Position numbers and translations under genes: made by a program
Assembly: GCA_001939145.1 (NCBI GenBank)
Contig: LSRX01000076.1
Coordinates: 235,171 to 299,170, forward strand
Length of the DNA: 64,000 nucleotides
Source of the DNA: Symbiodinium microadriaticum
Lineage: Eukaryota > Sar > Dinophyceae > Suessiales > Symbiodiniaceae
Direction of reading: 5' to 3'
The notes under the pieces: model-generated
The model's database searches: none
Told to the model about the DNA's origin: nothing
Seen by the model: the letters and a program-made list of their open reading frames with translations, nothing else
Shown: piece by piece, positions 35,961 through 47,800 of the stretch
Position numbering within the stretch: the first letter of the stretch is position 1
How the letters are laid out: the number at the start of each line of letters is the position of its first letter

Positions 35961-36744
35961 TCTAAATCCCTGAACCTGCCAAAGAGCAGAAATGAAGGCC
36001 GCAATGACTCGCGAACTTGTGGAGCCTCAGAGCCTCATTTTCATAAGGGTCTTCTGAACGGCCCTTCAGACTAGATCCCTTCGAAAGGATGCTCCGCGAG
36101 CCATTCGGGTATGAAGTATTGCAGTGGGAATCAAAAAAAGTACCCTCCCAGGATTCTTGTAAGCCGAGGCAAAACCAATTCGCTGAGTCCCACGACTGTT
36201 TCAGCACCACTGAAGAACCGACAAAGGGTAACGGTGACTCCCGGTGTAATACAGGAACCTTAACAATCGCAGTACGGTTTTGGGGGGCATATAATACTAA
36301 AACTAGAATATATGAAACACTCAGGACATTGTATTGGAAAACCATTCAGGCGCCATGTCATCTGCACTCGAAGATCTGGTAGACTGCACCCTGGGCCCTC
36401 CCCTACTCGGAGACTGCCTGGTACGTCTCTTCCACCACTAACTCCTGCTCCTCCTCAGGAAATGACAGGAACGCTTCATAGCGCCTTTAGCTAAACGCCC
36501 AATCCCGGTCACGAAGAATTACAAAAATATGGAGATGCTTGTGTTTGGTCTAAGTGCATTTCAGAGCTAAGTTAAAGAGTTCCAAGATCTGGGCGTGTCC
36601 ACACCCCCAATGCTACTGATCCCTGGTGTGGCAGCCTTAAGCACTTCAAAACAACTCAGGCGGAGGCTGCGCATGAAGAAAGCTGCGGATTGCTACGAGC
36701 TAGAAACCTTTGAAGGGGCCAAGGCCAAGAGCCTTCCACTACAT

Positions 36745-36812
36745 TCCTAGGGTTTAGGGTTTAGGGTTTACTCTCTCACAACTCAAACCCTAGGGTTTAC
36801 GCTCTAGGGTTT
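36745..36812. repeat. Telomere-like words in both orientations
   Basis: TAGGGTTTAGGGTTTAGGG, then CAAACCCTAGGGTTTAC and CTAGGGTTTCTC within 65 bases. Confidence 0.6.
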
Positions 36813-38140
36813 CTCTTGGCTTTCATTCGCGTCCTTAGGAATTTTGTGTGAATCCTCGGTTTCCTGTTGGCTGGTGCCTCGGGGGAAGCCATGGGAGAGC
36901 CCCTTGAACAGTGCTTCTAGTCACCTTCGCCAAGTAGATGATGGTCATGTACTATATTCTATTGCAGTATGCTGTAACATGCATATATAAAATTACTGTA
37001 ATCTACAACCGTGTGACCTGAAGTGAATTTCTGTACGTTACCATCTGACTTAGAGAAATAACTTGGCATTGGGGTTCCGTTATCCCTAAGTAGATCACAC
37101 AGTTGCCGAAACGAGTTGACTCATCAGGGGTGCACATTAAACCATAACCCAAAACCCTACAGGCCCTAAACCCTAAACCCTAAGCCCTAAAAACCCTAAA
37201 AGGCCCTAAAGCCCATCCAGCAACAGCCTTCATCAACGCTCGGCTTTCATCCCTGGAGGCGGGCCCAAATGGCACCAAGCGGGAAAGCACAGGCATGGCT
37301 GTGGCAAGCTGCGTCACGAACCCAGAACCCCCAAAACCCAAAGTCCCAAGGCCCTAAACCCTGAACCGTAAACTCACATTCCTAAGCACTAAACCCAGCC
37401 TCGGGCACTAGCTACGAGGACCTCTTTGAATTCCTCGAACTTGCAGAAAGTAGTGGCTCCGGCTTAGTTGTGGGTTCCTCCGAATCAGAATCCGACTGTT
37501 TCTAGGCTTTGTACTAGGCTTGCCTGATCGTCTGGAACTACAAGATCACGGGGGGAGTATGGGATCCACACATCACCCAGTTCTCCTACGAGTCATAGAG
37601 ACAGCTGCCTGAGCCAAAGCATCGGGAGAAAGAATTTGGCTGAGCTTTGGGCTTTACTTACACCTTTATGCGGTAACTACCTGCCTTAAACTATAGTTGG
37701 ACTGATCCTTATACAAGGTGATACGCAGTATGCTCCTTAAATTGTGAAGGGTATTGGGCTATCTGGGTGCCTTAATCCTAGACTCCTAGACCAAACCCAG
37801 GCTAACCGCAGGTGAAACTCATTCATGCCTTGCTAGATGCTAAAACCTGCCGATTTGCACAATCACTCATGACATCCAGCCACTCTCAAAATCCCTAAAC
37901 CACTATATCCCCAAATTCTGAATCCCAAACCCATTAATACCAACAGCCAATAAGCCCCAAAACCGTGATAGCTCTGCAAAAACCCTGTTGCTCTCGAAAT
38001 CCCTCAGCCGGCATAGCATGGCGTTTACAAAGCCAGGGTTTAGCTGCGACTTGGTGTTCGGTGTTCATGCCGAAAATGAATCAAGCATTTTTCCAATCGA
38101 AATCAGGTTCCTGCAGTCAAAACTCTCGGGGTGTTCTTCG
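36813..38140. other. Intergenic sequence
   Basis: No gene seen. A CCCTAAACCCTAAACCCTAA tract lies at 37165-37205, and related words at 37320-37400 and 37890. Confidence 0.45.
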
Positions 38141-38142
38141 GT

Positions 38143-38460
38143 TTAGCCTTTGCCAAATAGAGGGAGATCTAAATTCCGGGGACCTCGTCCAAATGGTTCT
38201 AGAGCATGTTCTGGGACTCCATCAAGGGACTTTTTTGTGTTCATGAGGCCTCCGACAGTTGCGGGTACTTCCGCAGAGAACCCTTCTACTCGGCTACCTA
38301 GCGATGCTCCGCCTTCCAGAAACCCCCCCAGCGTGATCTCAATCTCGACGTCACCATAGAAATAATCCCAAACAGGAAGGTCAAGTTCTCTTGAGATTTC
38401 CCCACAAGACAAGTGTGGCAGCAAGGCTTGCCCAAGCGCTTCTTGAACCTGACAAGACAT
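38143..38460 (-). CDS. Possible exon, acidic protein, unknown
   Basis: Open frame of 105 codons from an ATG at 38458-38460. Composition is protein-like and acidic (CGEISRELDLPVWDYFYGD, EIEITLGGFLEGG). No motif recognised and no family can be named. A plus-strand frame (38150-38359) overlaps it. Confidence 0.2.
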   Translation of the reverse strand: MSCQVQEALGQALLPHLSCGEISRELDLPVWDYFYGDVEIEITLGGFLEGGASLGSRVEGFSAEVPATVGGLMNTKKSLDGVPEHALEPFGRGPRNLDLPLFGKG

Positions 38461-38464
38461 GTGC

Positions 38465-41400
38465 CCTTACTGCAACAACGAAGACCACAGACACATTTTT
38501 GCCAGGCGGTTTTGAGCCCTACAACCCTAAACCGTAAATGCTTCAATTCGATGTCCGGGGATTGCAACCAGCTGCATCTGCTACGAAGGGGCCGTAGTGG
38601 CTCTTATCGTTGATGCACCTTGGTGAGCATTTCTGTCGTGATTCTGCTGTTGCTAAGTCTTAACATCTGTTGTTACATGCTGCATGTATCATGGTCTGCT
38701 ACTTTACGAAGATTTGCGGTATTCTTGTGTGCAAGCGCAGGTAGGCTGGAAGTACTTGTTATGGGCCCTTCATGACTGTCTCATCACAACGAAATGGAGC
38801 GGTCAAGTTCGGCACTGAAACCCGAACGTCAAACACTTCAGCTTCTGCGCTGCTTCCGCGCTCTGAGCAGCTTTCCAAACATTAGGGCTCATATGGCCGC
38901 TGATGCACAAATCTCCCTCACGCCCCCAGATGCATGAATACACGAGATTGGCAAGCCAACCGATGTTCATGAAGACGCTGATCACAATGAACACTCTTGC
39001 TGGACATCATGCATCAGCAGAATCGTTGCCCCTAACAGCAGGAACCCTCAAAGATGGCCTACACTTCAGAACCCGTTGAGATACCCTGCAGAAGCGGAAC
39101 TCTCAAACAGGGTGGAAGTATTACAAAGGCCCAAGAAGGTTAGAGGTTCCCTGCTCGGCTGCGCAGACGCCATAACACGAACGCTAAATCCCTGAAAACA
39201 TCCTAAAACCGTATAAACCGTATCTAGAAGCACGTTCTGACAGTGTACAAACCTGCAAACAAAAGCATTAAAAAGCCTTCATGCTACCGCTCTGACGTGC
39301 CATGACGTCTGCCGCCACGGAGCTCCCTCTCCAGTTTCTCCTGCCGGACGTCTCCTGGCAACTCAAGAGAACCCGAACTAGGCACTGTTTCCCCTTCGGC
39401 CCCGCAGTCGGTGAGATTTGTATACTTTGGGCCCTTCAGCCTGGGGCTTGCGGTTTAGAACATGAACAGAATCTGACCTTCTCTTGCTGTTATGGCCGGC
39501 ATGGCATGGCATACCTCCCCGAAACCCAATAAGCCTTCCTCGTCCTCGTACACCGCATACAGATAAGGAGCCCTCCACCTCCAACCCTCTCTTTTTATAG
39601 GGCCACAAGACAAATTAGTATAATTTATCATCATCAGCGTAATCATAGCAGAAATAGTGAGGCCCCCTCCTTGAGTTCCCTCCCTGAGTCAATTCAAGGC
39701 CAGGAGGGCCGCCCCGCGCCGAAGCTGACCATGCCCTGAAGACATCACCTAAAGCTGCACACGACTTGCGACCGTTGCCATTCGAAAAGCAGCCATGGGG
39801 GGCTCCTTAATGCAGTTATACTGTTATACTGTGAGACCCCAAAACTCTGCTCCAACCGCCCCTCTGCGCGTTGGGGTATGGGGTGACAGGCTCAGGAAGC
39901 ACTACAAATAAAGAGATCTACAGTGCCTTCTCGTTTCATAGGGTTTAGAGGTTTTGGGGCTTTAGGGGTTTAGGGGTTTAGGGTTTCATGCTCTTCAGTG
40001 CCAGCCTCTCTTCGCTCAAAGGCTCAGAAACCACACGGGGGCGCCATAGAGAAGCCCACCGGTACCAACACCTGTGGCATCAGAGAATCAAGTGCTTCCG
40101 AACCCTGGAACTATTGCAATAATGACGATTATTACTATAATTGTTGCTAGTACTGAGTACTGATGTTGTTGCTATGAACCCCACCGCTTGACACGGCTCT
40201 GATAGTTGAGGTCAGGTGGGTGTGCCCGAAGATAGGACCCGAAATACCCACAGCCGGAAAATAGGTCCCGCACGCTTCAGCTCCAAAGGAATGGCCTCGG
40301 TTTTCAAGCCTAAAAACCTAAACCCTAAAGGCCCTAAACAATGCTTCGAATACGCCACTCATCTCGTTTCAATCAACCTTGCGTACTGCACCCGCAACGC
40401 AGCATATCATCCGAGACTTGCTGGGTTCTGCCCCAAATAGCAGGCCCAAAATGCAGGAAGCCTGCGAATCTTTAAGGCAACATTGAACAAGCATTGAAAA
40501 AGGAACCTGAAGTGTCTGGCAGGGATTGGACTGGCTCTTGGGGTGCACTACCTGTTTATAAGTTTATACCTGATGGCAGAGAATGTGCAATGATGAAGCA
40601 TCTGTTCTAAACGTAGCATGGACAACGCGCATGAACTCTGCTGAGCAGTGCGAAGCCACAGGCCTACAGGCACGGACTATTGCCCGCTCTCACATAGGCA
40701 ACTTGATCGTGCTGAGAGAATTACTATACACGAACTACAACACACCGACGTGGGAAGCGAAGACTCTAAGACCATGCAGAGGAATCAACAGGATCCTGGC
40801 CGGAGGGCGCATGTGCCGACCATTAAGTGCTCTCTAAGCCCTTCGCGGACGGCGGCGCCGCCCACTTTGACAAGGCTTGCTGCAAGGTCCTTTGCGCCCT
40901 GACAAGCAGCCCGGCTTTAACTTCAAATCTTGGGTGCCAGTATCTCGTGGTTGGGTTAAACGTGTACAACACAGGTTCATGTGGGTCAAGATGAGCAGTG
41001 ATCGAGGTACCGCGATTGGGTAACTGAAAACACGAGCCTCCCAGTCTCCTGCTACAGCTACCGCCACTGCCACCGCCACAGCCGCTGCACTGCTTCTACA
41101 CCAACCACCAACATCAACAAGAAAACGGAAACTGGAATGAGGTCTTTGCTGTGCTCACTTTTGTCCGTGCCGTTCTTCTCCTGTCCACTGATATGTCAAT
41201 TTCCGAAACTGCAGGACTCCGATCATAGATCATAGATACCAGGATGCTTGCGAGGGCCCCGCATAGACAAGGGGAGGCCCGATCAGTCGCAACCCTCCCC
41301 GCCGCCCACGCGAATTTTTTGGAGTGGATCATTAGAGTGAGGCTCCGGGGTATATTATCCTATAATCCTATAAGTAGACTTAAACTTCACATACTATCCT

Positions 41401-42682
41401 ATAAGTAGATAAGTAGACCTAAACTTAAACAGGGGGGGTGCCATCATAGGCAGAGCAAGCGAAAAAACTCCTCTACTGCTCACACTCCCTGACGCACCTC
41501 ACGGCCAAACCTTGGGCCTGGGAGGTGCCCTTGCGCAGGCCTGGGCTCTCCGGTCTTCTGCTACTCAGAGGCTGTTGGGGTCCAGGTTGGGTGTCAGACA
41601 AGCGCGGGGTTTAGTAAGCCTTGATACTTGGCATAGGGGCTCCGGGGTTGTAGTATTACAATAAGGACACCTCAGGGAGAATATGTGTAACTGTTCATAT
41701 TCAGGCTGAAACCCCTGCAGTTTTGCCAGCTGGTCGCCACCTTTTCTGCACAGATTTGTACACGCGACCGGCCCCTAGACACTCAACCTTGCTAAACCCC
41801 GAACTCGTAAACAAGAGACAAGGAATTTCGGCTAAAATCAGTGACCCCCACTCTAGGCTCTAGACCCGAAATGAGGCACTAACCACTTGGATCCTTAATC
41901 GAAGAACCACACATAGGATACCCAAAATTTTTTTTTAAAAAATGAGCACTTAAATTAAAGAAACCCTGCTCAAAATCTTCTCAAACAACCTGATCTTAGG
42001 GGCCTTTTTCCCACAGATTTGAGCCTCCACGTTATGACCCTTGAACCCTCAACCCTCCACCTTATGGCCCCTTGAACCCGCAAACCCTATAAAACCGGAA
42101 CCCCGCCCCCCTCCAAAAAAAAAACACAAAAGACTCCTCAAAGCTCCACTTTCAGGGGCCGGCCCAACAGCTCGTGGTCCTTGGCCACGACCTGAAAACT
42201 GCCATCGCGGTCTTGGAACTTTTCTTTTTGGGGGGGTTTTCCCTCCCCCGCAATGCAGGGTGCCACGAGTTCTTGGGGGGTTTAGGTTCAGAGTATAGGG
42301 CTCGGGTTGGTGGGTTTTTCAGGCGAGGGGTCGGCCGGGTTTCATCCGCCAAGTCGTCGCACGAGACAGCGTCCTCCGAGCAGCTCAAACACGGTGCTGG
42401 CGCGCAAGGTGTAACTTGCGTCCGGTCAACACGAAACCTGCCCGAAATCCCAAACTGCACCCAAAGGTGCTCGACAGCGCAAAACCAACAACCCCTCAAA
42501 CCCCCCAAGCCTTGCCCGGATCCTATGTGCGGAAGTTTCAAAGACTCAAAAGGCCTTATTATCGACCCTGAACAGTGGAATCCTTCAATACATGTACTCT
42601 CAAGGGAGCGACCCCTGATGTTGCTGAAAAGGCTCTTGTAGAAATCGTAAACCCTGTCTAACCCTGAACCCTAGCCTAACCC
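38465..42682. other. Intergenic or unrecognised sequence
   Basis: No gene can be named. Minus frame 41114-41332 is protein-like but lacks motifs. Telomere-like words occur at 39945-39985 and 40310-40340. GGGTTTTGG/CCCCAAAA and TAATAAGG words near 41340-41420 and 41625-41680 look like remnants of family E. Homopolymer-rich at 41930-41945 and 42105-42125. Confidence 0.3.
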
Positions 42683-42778
42683 CTCTTGGAGGTTCATGGG
42701 CAGTCAAAAGTGGGGTTCTAAGTCTCCTAATATGGGAACTACAGTTACCCTACTTATAACCCTACTTATAACCACCCC
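42683..42778. mobile_element. MITE-like element, family B (copy 4, right end truncated)
   Basis: Left CTCTTGGAGGTTCATGGGC; interior GGGGTTCTAAGTCTCCTAAT, TACCCTACTTATAACC; right end ACTTATAACCACC then lost. Related GAGGTTCATGGGTGGGGAAA words at 42938 and 43022 suggest two more degenerate relatives. Confidence 0.6.
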
Positions 42779-42779
42779 G

Positions 42780-44590
42780 ACACCCTAAACCCTCTAGAAC
42801 CCTCTAAGGGGACCCTACTTATAACCCCTGGCCCTAAGGCAAGCCTGCCTGGCGCTGGAGGTCTCCGATCAACGCCAGGTGGTCATCCTCCTGCACGCGA
42901 AGAAATCAGAGAGCCCCCGATCTGCCCCGGATTCCTCAGAGGTTCATGGGTGGGGAAAAACACGGCGTTGTCTAAGTAGGGTTCAAAGGGTTTCTGGCGC
43001 TTTGGGCTGTGGGGGTTACTCGGAGGTTCAGGGGTAGGGAAAAACACGGGGTTAGAAGTAGGGCAATTTTTAGCTAGAACCCCCATAATAGGGGGCGTAG
43101 AGCTCCTTATAGAACTACCTCGCCTGAAAGGCTCTATGAAGCTATTGTGCGCTTCAAAAAGATACCTCAAATCAAACTGAAAGGATCCCTCTATCCCAAG
43201 TATAGTTGGTTACGTCGAATCCCGATAGCCGATAACACCTCCGATCTGCGTCCAAAAAGTCTTCTCACTCTCTTATAACATCAGATACTGATGCCAGCAT
43301 GAATAAAAGGTTCTTGATGCTGATTGTACTGGAATTCTGAGACGGCCAAATTTGTACGCGGATCACTTGGTCATCGCTGCAAACTTTGGGACCATGTAAC
43401 CAGGCAAGAGCAGCAATCAAGAATGACAAGCCTAAACATCACAGTGATGCTTGTGCAGCAGCATGGGCTCCGGAGCGTTCACGCCAATGTCCGGGGGAAC
43501 CAGCGTTGCTGCGTGCTGAAGTGCCTCGAAGGAAGCACCCCGCCCCGAATTTGTTTGAGGGTTAGTTTGCGGGGTTGGATACAGGGGCTTCTTCAGGCAA
43601 GTGTCAGAAATATTAGAACAAGGTTCTGGGGCATTTATCATCGCCAGCATAACTATACTAGGGCGCATCAGCAGTCCCCCTCGTAGGGTTTGGGGTTTTG
43701 GGCCTAGGGTTTACGGCCACCATCTCATCTAACCGCTGTACTGTTCTCAACGCTCTGCATGCAAAATGCGATCCAAACCGCAACTTGCCTGTCAAAAATC
43801 ACACATCGTTTTGCAGGCCTGGGGGCTGGGCCTTGCCCAATTAGGCAGTCCAAGACCCTGTTTTACACAGGCATCATTAGTGCTTGCCCCTAAACACCCA
43901 AGTCAATCTTTGCTCCTCTCCCCCCAGCTTCAAACCTCATGGGTAGCTATGAATGGGGTTTGGGGCACACCACGTAGATTTCCAACTGCCATAAAAGATA
44001 CGAAACCCTGAACCAGGCACGTTCTTGAAGACCCATCAGAATTATTTTCTTCCTTCCTATGCATCTACTACTGAAGCAAGTCGGCGTTCAAGAACGGCGT
44101 AGGGACCCGTCCCTTTCCCCCCCAGGCAGTTCTCTGAGCTCTAGACCGCCGCACTCGCCTGAAAAGGAAGGGTTTTAGTTCGGTGGGCCTGAGGGGCGCA
44201 AGTCTAGGCCGCAGGCTTCGCAATTTCAGACAAGGGAGATGCCGCAAGGAACACGGCATCTTCAACTGTCGTCCAAGCCAACCCCATGGTTAACGGAGCC
44301 TGGGACACAGGGTCGGCACCTCAAGCCTCAGGGGGACCGATAGCTCGTGCCTCTTGCGAAAGGCTGCTGCTGTTGGGGCTCCAGGGCTTTGAGGCTAAAG
44401 AGCTGTACTAAGGTGTAGGGTCATAGGGTCAGATGCGGATATTGCTGTTGGGTGCTCATGTAGAATATGTAGAGCGGCGCTGGCTCATCTCTAAACCCAG
44501 CACACACAGAGAATCGCCCAAGCCGATGGCGCGCAGAGCATTCCGCAGCTGTGCATTCTTGGCGTCCTCGCGGGGAATGCGCGCTTAAGG
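42780..44590. other. Intergenic or unrecognised sequence
   Basis: No known gene. Plus frame 43324-43686 (120 codons) has no motif. An ATTAGAACAAGGTTCTGGGG stretch at about 43611 resembles a decayed family E copy. Confidence 0.3.
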
Positions 44591-44599
44591 GGGCTTTAG

Positions 44600-44899
44600 G
44601 CTTTAGCCACAAGCCTCATGCGACAGTTTTCAGCGACCCCGAACCACTTCGGAAAGCAGAGGAGCACGATTCGAAAAAAAAAAGCTACAAAACACTTGCA
44701 AAAAGCCTGCAAAAGGCAAAATGAAAATGCAAATCCCAAAAAAAAACCACCGACTCTAAACCCGAAGCCTATAGCGCACACTGCTGGGACGCTCTGACTC
44801 AGCGCAAGCGGAGTCGAGAGCGACGGTCCGAGTCCAGTCTGACAAACATCTATACAGACCCTGGGGCCCGCGCCAGACAAAAGAGGCATTGCCAAGGTC
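44600..44899 (-). other. Probable 3' untranslated region of the LINE
   Basis: Downstream of the ORF3 stop on the minus strand, with T runs of 9 to 10 bases (plus-strand A runs at 44676-44686 and 44738-44746) and a TTTAGAGTC word. No polyadenylate tail or target duplication identified, so its end is a guess. Confidence 0.4.
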
Positions 44900-47800
44900 T
44901 CACGCGAATCGAGCAAGATCGCCAACTGTACTGATCTTGCGTCCAGCGCAAAACTGAAGAAGCCTACGACGAGCAGCCTGCAAAAGGGATGCATCGACCG
45001 CAAACCGAACCCCACTAACACTGAAAGACACCCCGAAGTCGCTCAAAGAAATGAAATCAATCAACAGGTCGTCCCGTTGCAAGGCTTTGAAAATGCGGCG
45101 CATCGCTTTGCGAACTAACCCTAACTGTACAGCAACCGTCAACGCTGGGGCGCCCAGCGGCACATGTTCCGAAGACTGCCACGTGTCAGATGACAACGAT
45201 CGCACTGGGAACTGCGGCACACCACGCTCATGTAGCATGAAGACGAATTCGAGCCAGGAAACTGCGCGCCAAGGCGCGGAAGCTTGGGCCTGTGTCAGCA
45301 GAAAATCGGCGAGGGCCAGAACATAACCAGGCGGCAGATCTGGGCATGCCGAAACCACCACCTGTCGCCACGCAATCGGGAGTGAGTCCGCAAAGTCCTC
45401 AACGAATGCTTCAGTCGGGGGTTGTAGCGAGGGCACGTTCTCATCCGTGTCGTGCTCCAACGCATCACGGTTCCGGTTCGGCAATGTGGCGTTGGCGATG
45501 CCCATATAAAGGCCACGAAGAGCTCGCGAGGCTTCCAACATGTAGTTATGCCAACCAATGGCCTGCTCATGCACCCGGCGCAGATCCAACGGCCTGTTCA
45601 TATTGGCCAGCACAGCAAGAGTGTCTGCATGATGGTTCCACTCAATGACCCAGTCCTCGAAAGGGGAGCGGCTCTGGTTTGAATCCACATGTGACGGAAC
45701 GTGCTGAATCACCAGATGTCCCTCAGGATACAGACGAACAAGCTCTTCCAGAGTTTGCCAGAGATCAGCATTGTCGGCAGGTGTGAGCGTGATCCCACCG
45801 ACGAGTTTGCGAAGTCCGCGCCCCACCATGTCCGAGTCAGTCCAAAGCGTCACGGGAGCGTCGTGGTAGACGCCCCACTTTAGAGAGGCAATGGCACCCC
45901 ACAACTCCGCACGTGGAGCCGACTGCAAAATGCCGGGCACTGGGCCACAAGCCACAATGAGGCCGGTGTTGGCATTGACACTGCTCCAGGAGGCAAGTGC
46001 AAGCGTAGGATCCTTGGAAAAGAAACAGGACCCGTCACAGAAAAGATGCTGAGATCCCCCGGTACAAGCCGTCGAAGCGAACTGAGCCGAATGATCGGGC
46101 TGCGCTAGAAGGCAACTGCGAAGTTTGACCAAATAAGGGTTGCTGGGCGGCAACAGGTGATGTGTTAAACAGCATGGCAAAGCATGCCATGCGTCACAAA
46201 CCCATTGAAAAGGCTCACGAGCCGCAGCAAACCTCGGACAGTGGCGAGCACGATGCTCATGATCGTCCAGCACCCTACACCTATGACAAAGGCCATCCAG
46301 ACTGTTGTCATAGCGAGCGTGACAGGCATCAAACATGAAAGCACCGCTGCGCAGCGCGGCCACACGGGACTGGTCCAGAGGACCAAGCCGGCTCATGTCT
46401 GCATGTAACAGCGAGCGGTCCAAACCGTTCAAATCATGCATTGTACTTCGATGTCGGTGATGCGTCGCAACATGATGAAGCCATGCCTCTTCACACAACA
46501 GGCGCAACAGAGCACGAGGCATATGCAACAGATCATGTTGAATGCCTGTGTGATCAAAGATGCAAGGCGGTGTTCCAATGGACCAGCCTACCCGACCCAA
46601 AACCTGTAGCAGCTTCGAGAAAGGGCCGTGTTGCAGATTACCCTGGAAGTTGGACATAAAATCCATCCACAGTGGGAGAATCAGAGGGCTTTTGGCCGCC
46701 AGACGACGCAAATCACGCAGAGTGCTCCAGAGCTCAAAGAAGCCTGGGTCAGCTTCGATTGTCCCCGAAGTGGACAGCCGTAGCATGGCGCTGGAGCCTG
46801 CCGAAGTCATACGTAAAGCTCGAACGGCCTGCGCACGCAGGTTGGCCAAAACTGAGGTGGCCAAAGGACAACCTGAGATGCCATGTAGGGCGTGGCTCCA
46901 GAACTTCGCGGGCAGGGCTTTCAGCTTGAAATGCAAGTTGCTCGGAGAGCGTCGAAGACGATCGAACCACGGACCCAGGTTACGACAGCGCTGCACCAAG
47001 ACAGAGTTGCGGGTCGCTCGGCCAAAGCTGATGACACCGCCGAGCTCAGAGGCGTGGTCCAGGACCTGGAGGCCAAAGACAGACAACTGGGCACGATGGC
47101 TGGATTGAACCGCCCAGGTATACGTCTTCTCAGAATCCAGGGAGAGCCCCAACATGTCCAGAAAGGTGCGTGAAACATTCACACCTGCCGTGAGCTGACC
47201 GACCGTGGAGGCGGTGCATGCGAGATTATCCACATAAGATTGTGCGACGGCGCCGGAGCTGAACGCGTCCATATAAGCATGAAAGCAAAGGCAGACCAAG
47301 CTCATGGCAACCGTGCTAAGTGCACAGCCCTCAGGGAATCCGCAAGTCGAACGGAGGGGCTGACCCACGGCGTTTCGGATGAGAAAACGCCGTTCCAATC
47401 CATCCAAGAAAGACGTCCAGGGCTGCACTAAACTGGCCGGGAGACCAATATGAAGTGCGATCTGGATCACGGGCCAACGTGGTAAACAGTTAAAAGCCTT
47501 GACAACATCTGCAGAGTAGCCCAGGAAAGGAAGGTCATATTGGCACGCAAGCTCAATTTGGGCCTCCAGCACGTACCAAAACTGTGCGGCCTCGCGGCCA
47601 GGCATAAAGCCAAGCGCTGAGTCAGGCATCAAATCGACCAACCATCGAAGGACCTGCCGGGCTCTCAGGCCGCTCCAGGCTCGGTAAGCGCAACTGAGCA
47701 GACAGATGGGCCTGTAACCATTCGAACCTTGTTTGTCATTGGGCTTCTTCAAGCAACAGATCAGGCAGACGAGCCACTGTTCCGGCCACGAGCGCACCCC

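Noticed and set aside
44596-45021. Hydrophobic 141-codon minus-strand frame
   Set aside because: Overlaps the ORF3 C-terminus in another frame and continues into T-rich 3' sequence; hydrophobicity reflects T-rich DNA.
46560-47108. 182-codon plus-strand frame and other plus-strand frames at 45-54 kb
   Set aside because: Antisense shadows of the retrotransposon ORFs, whose catalytic motifs lie on the minus strand.
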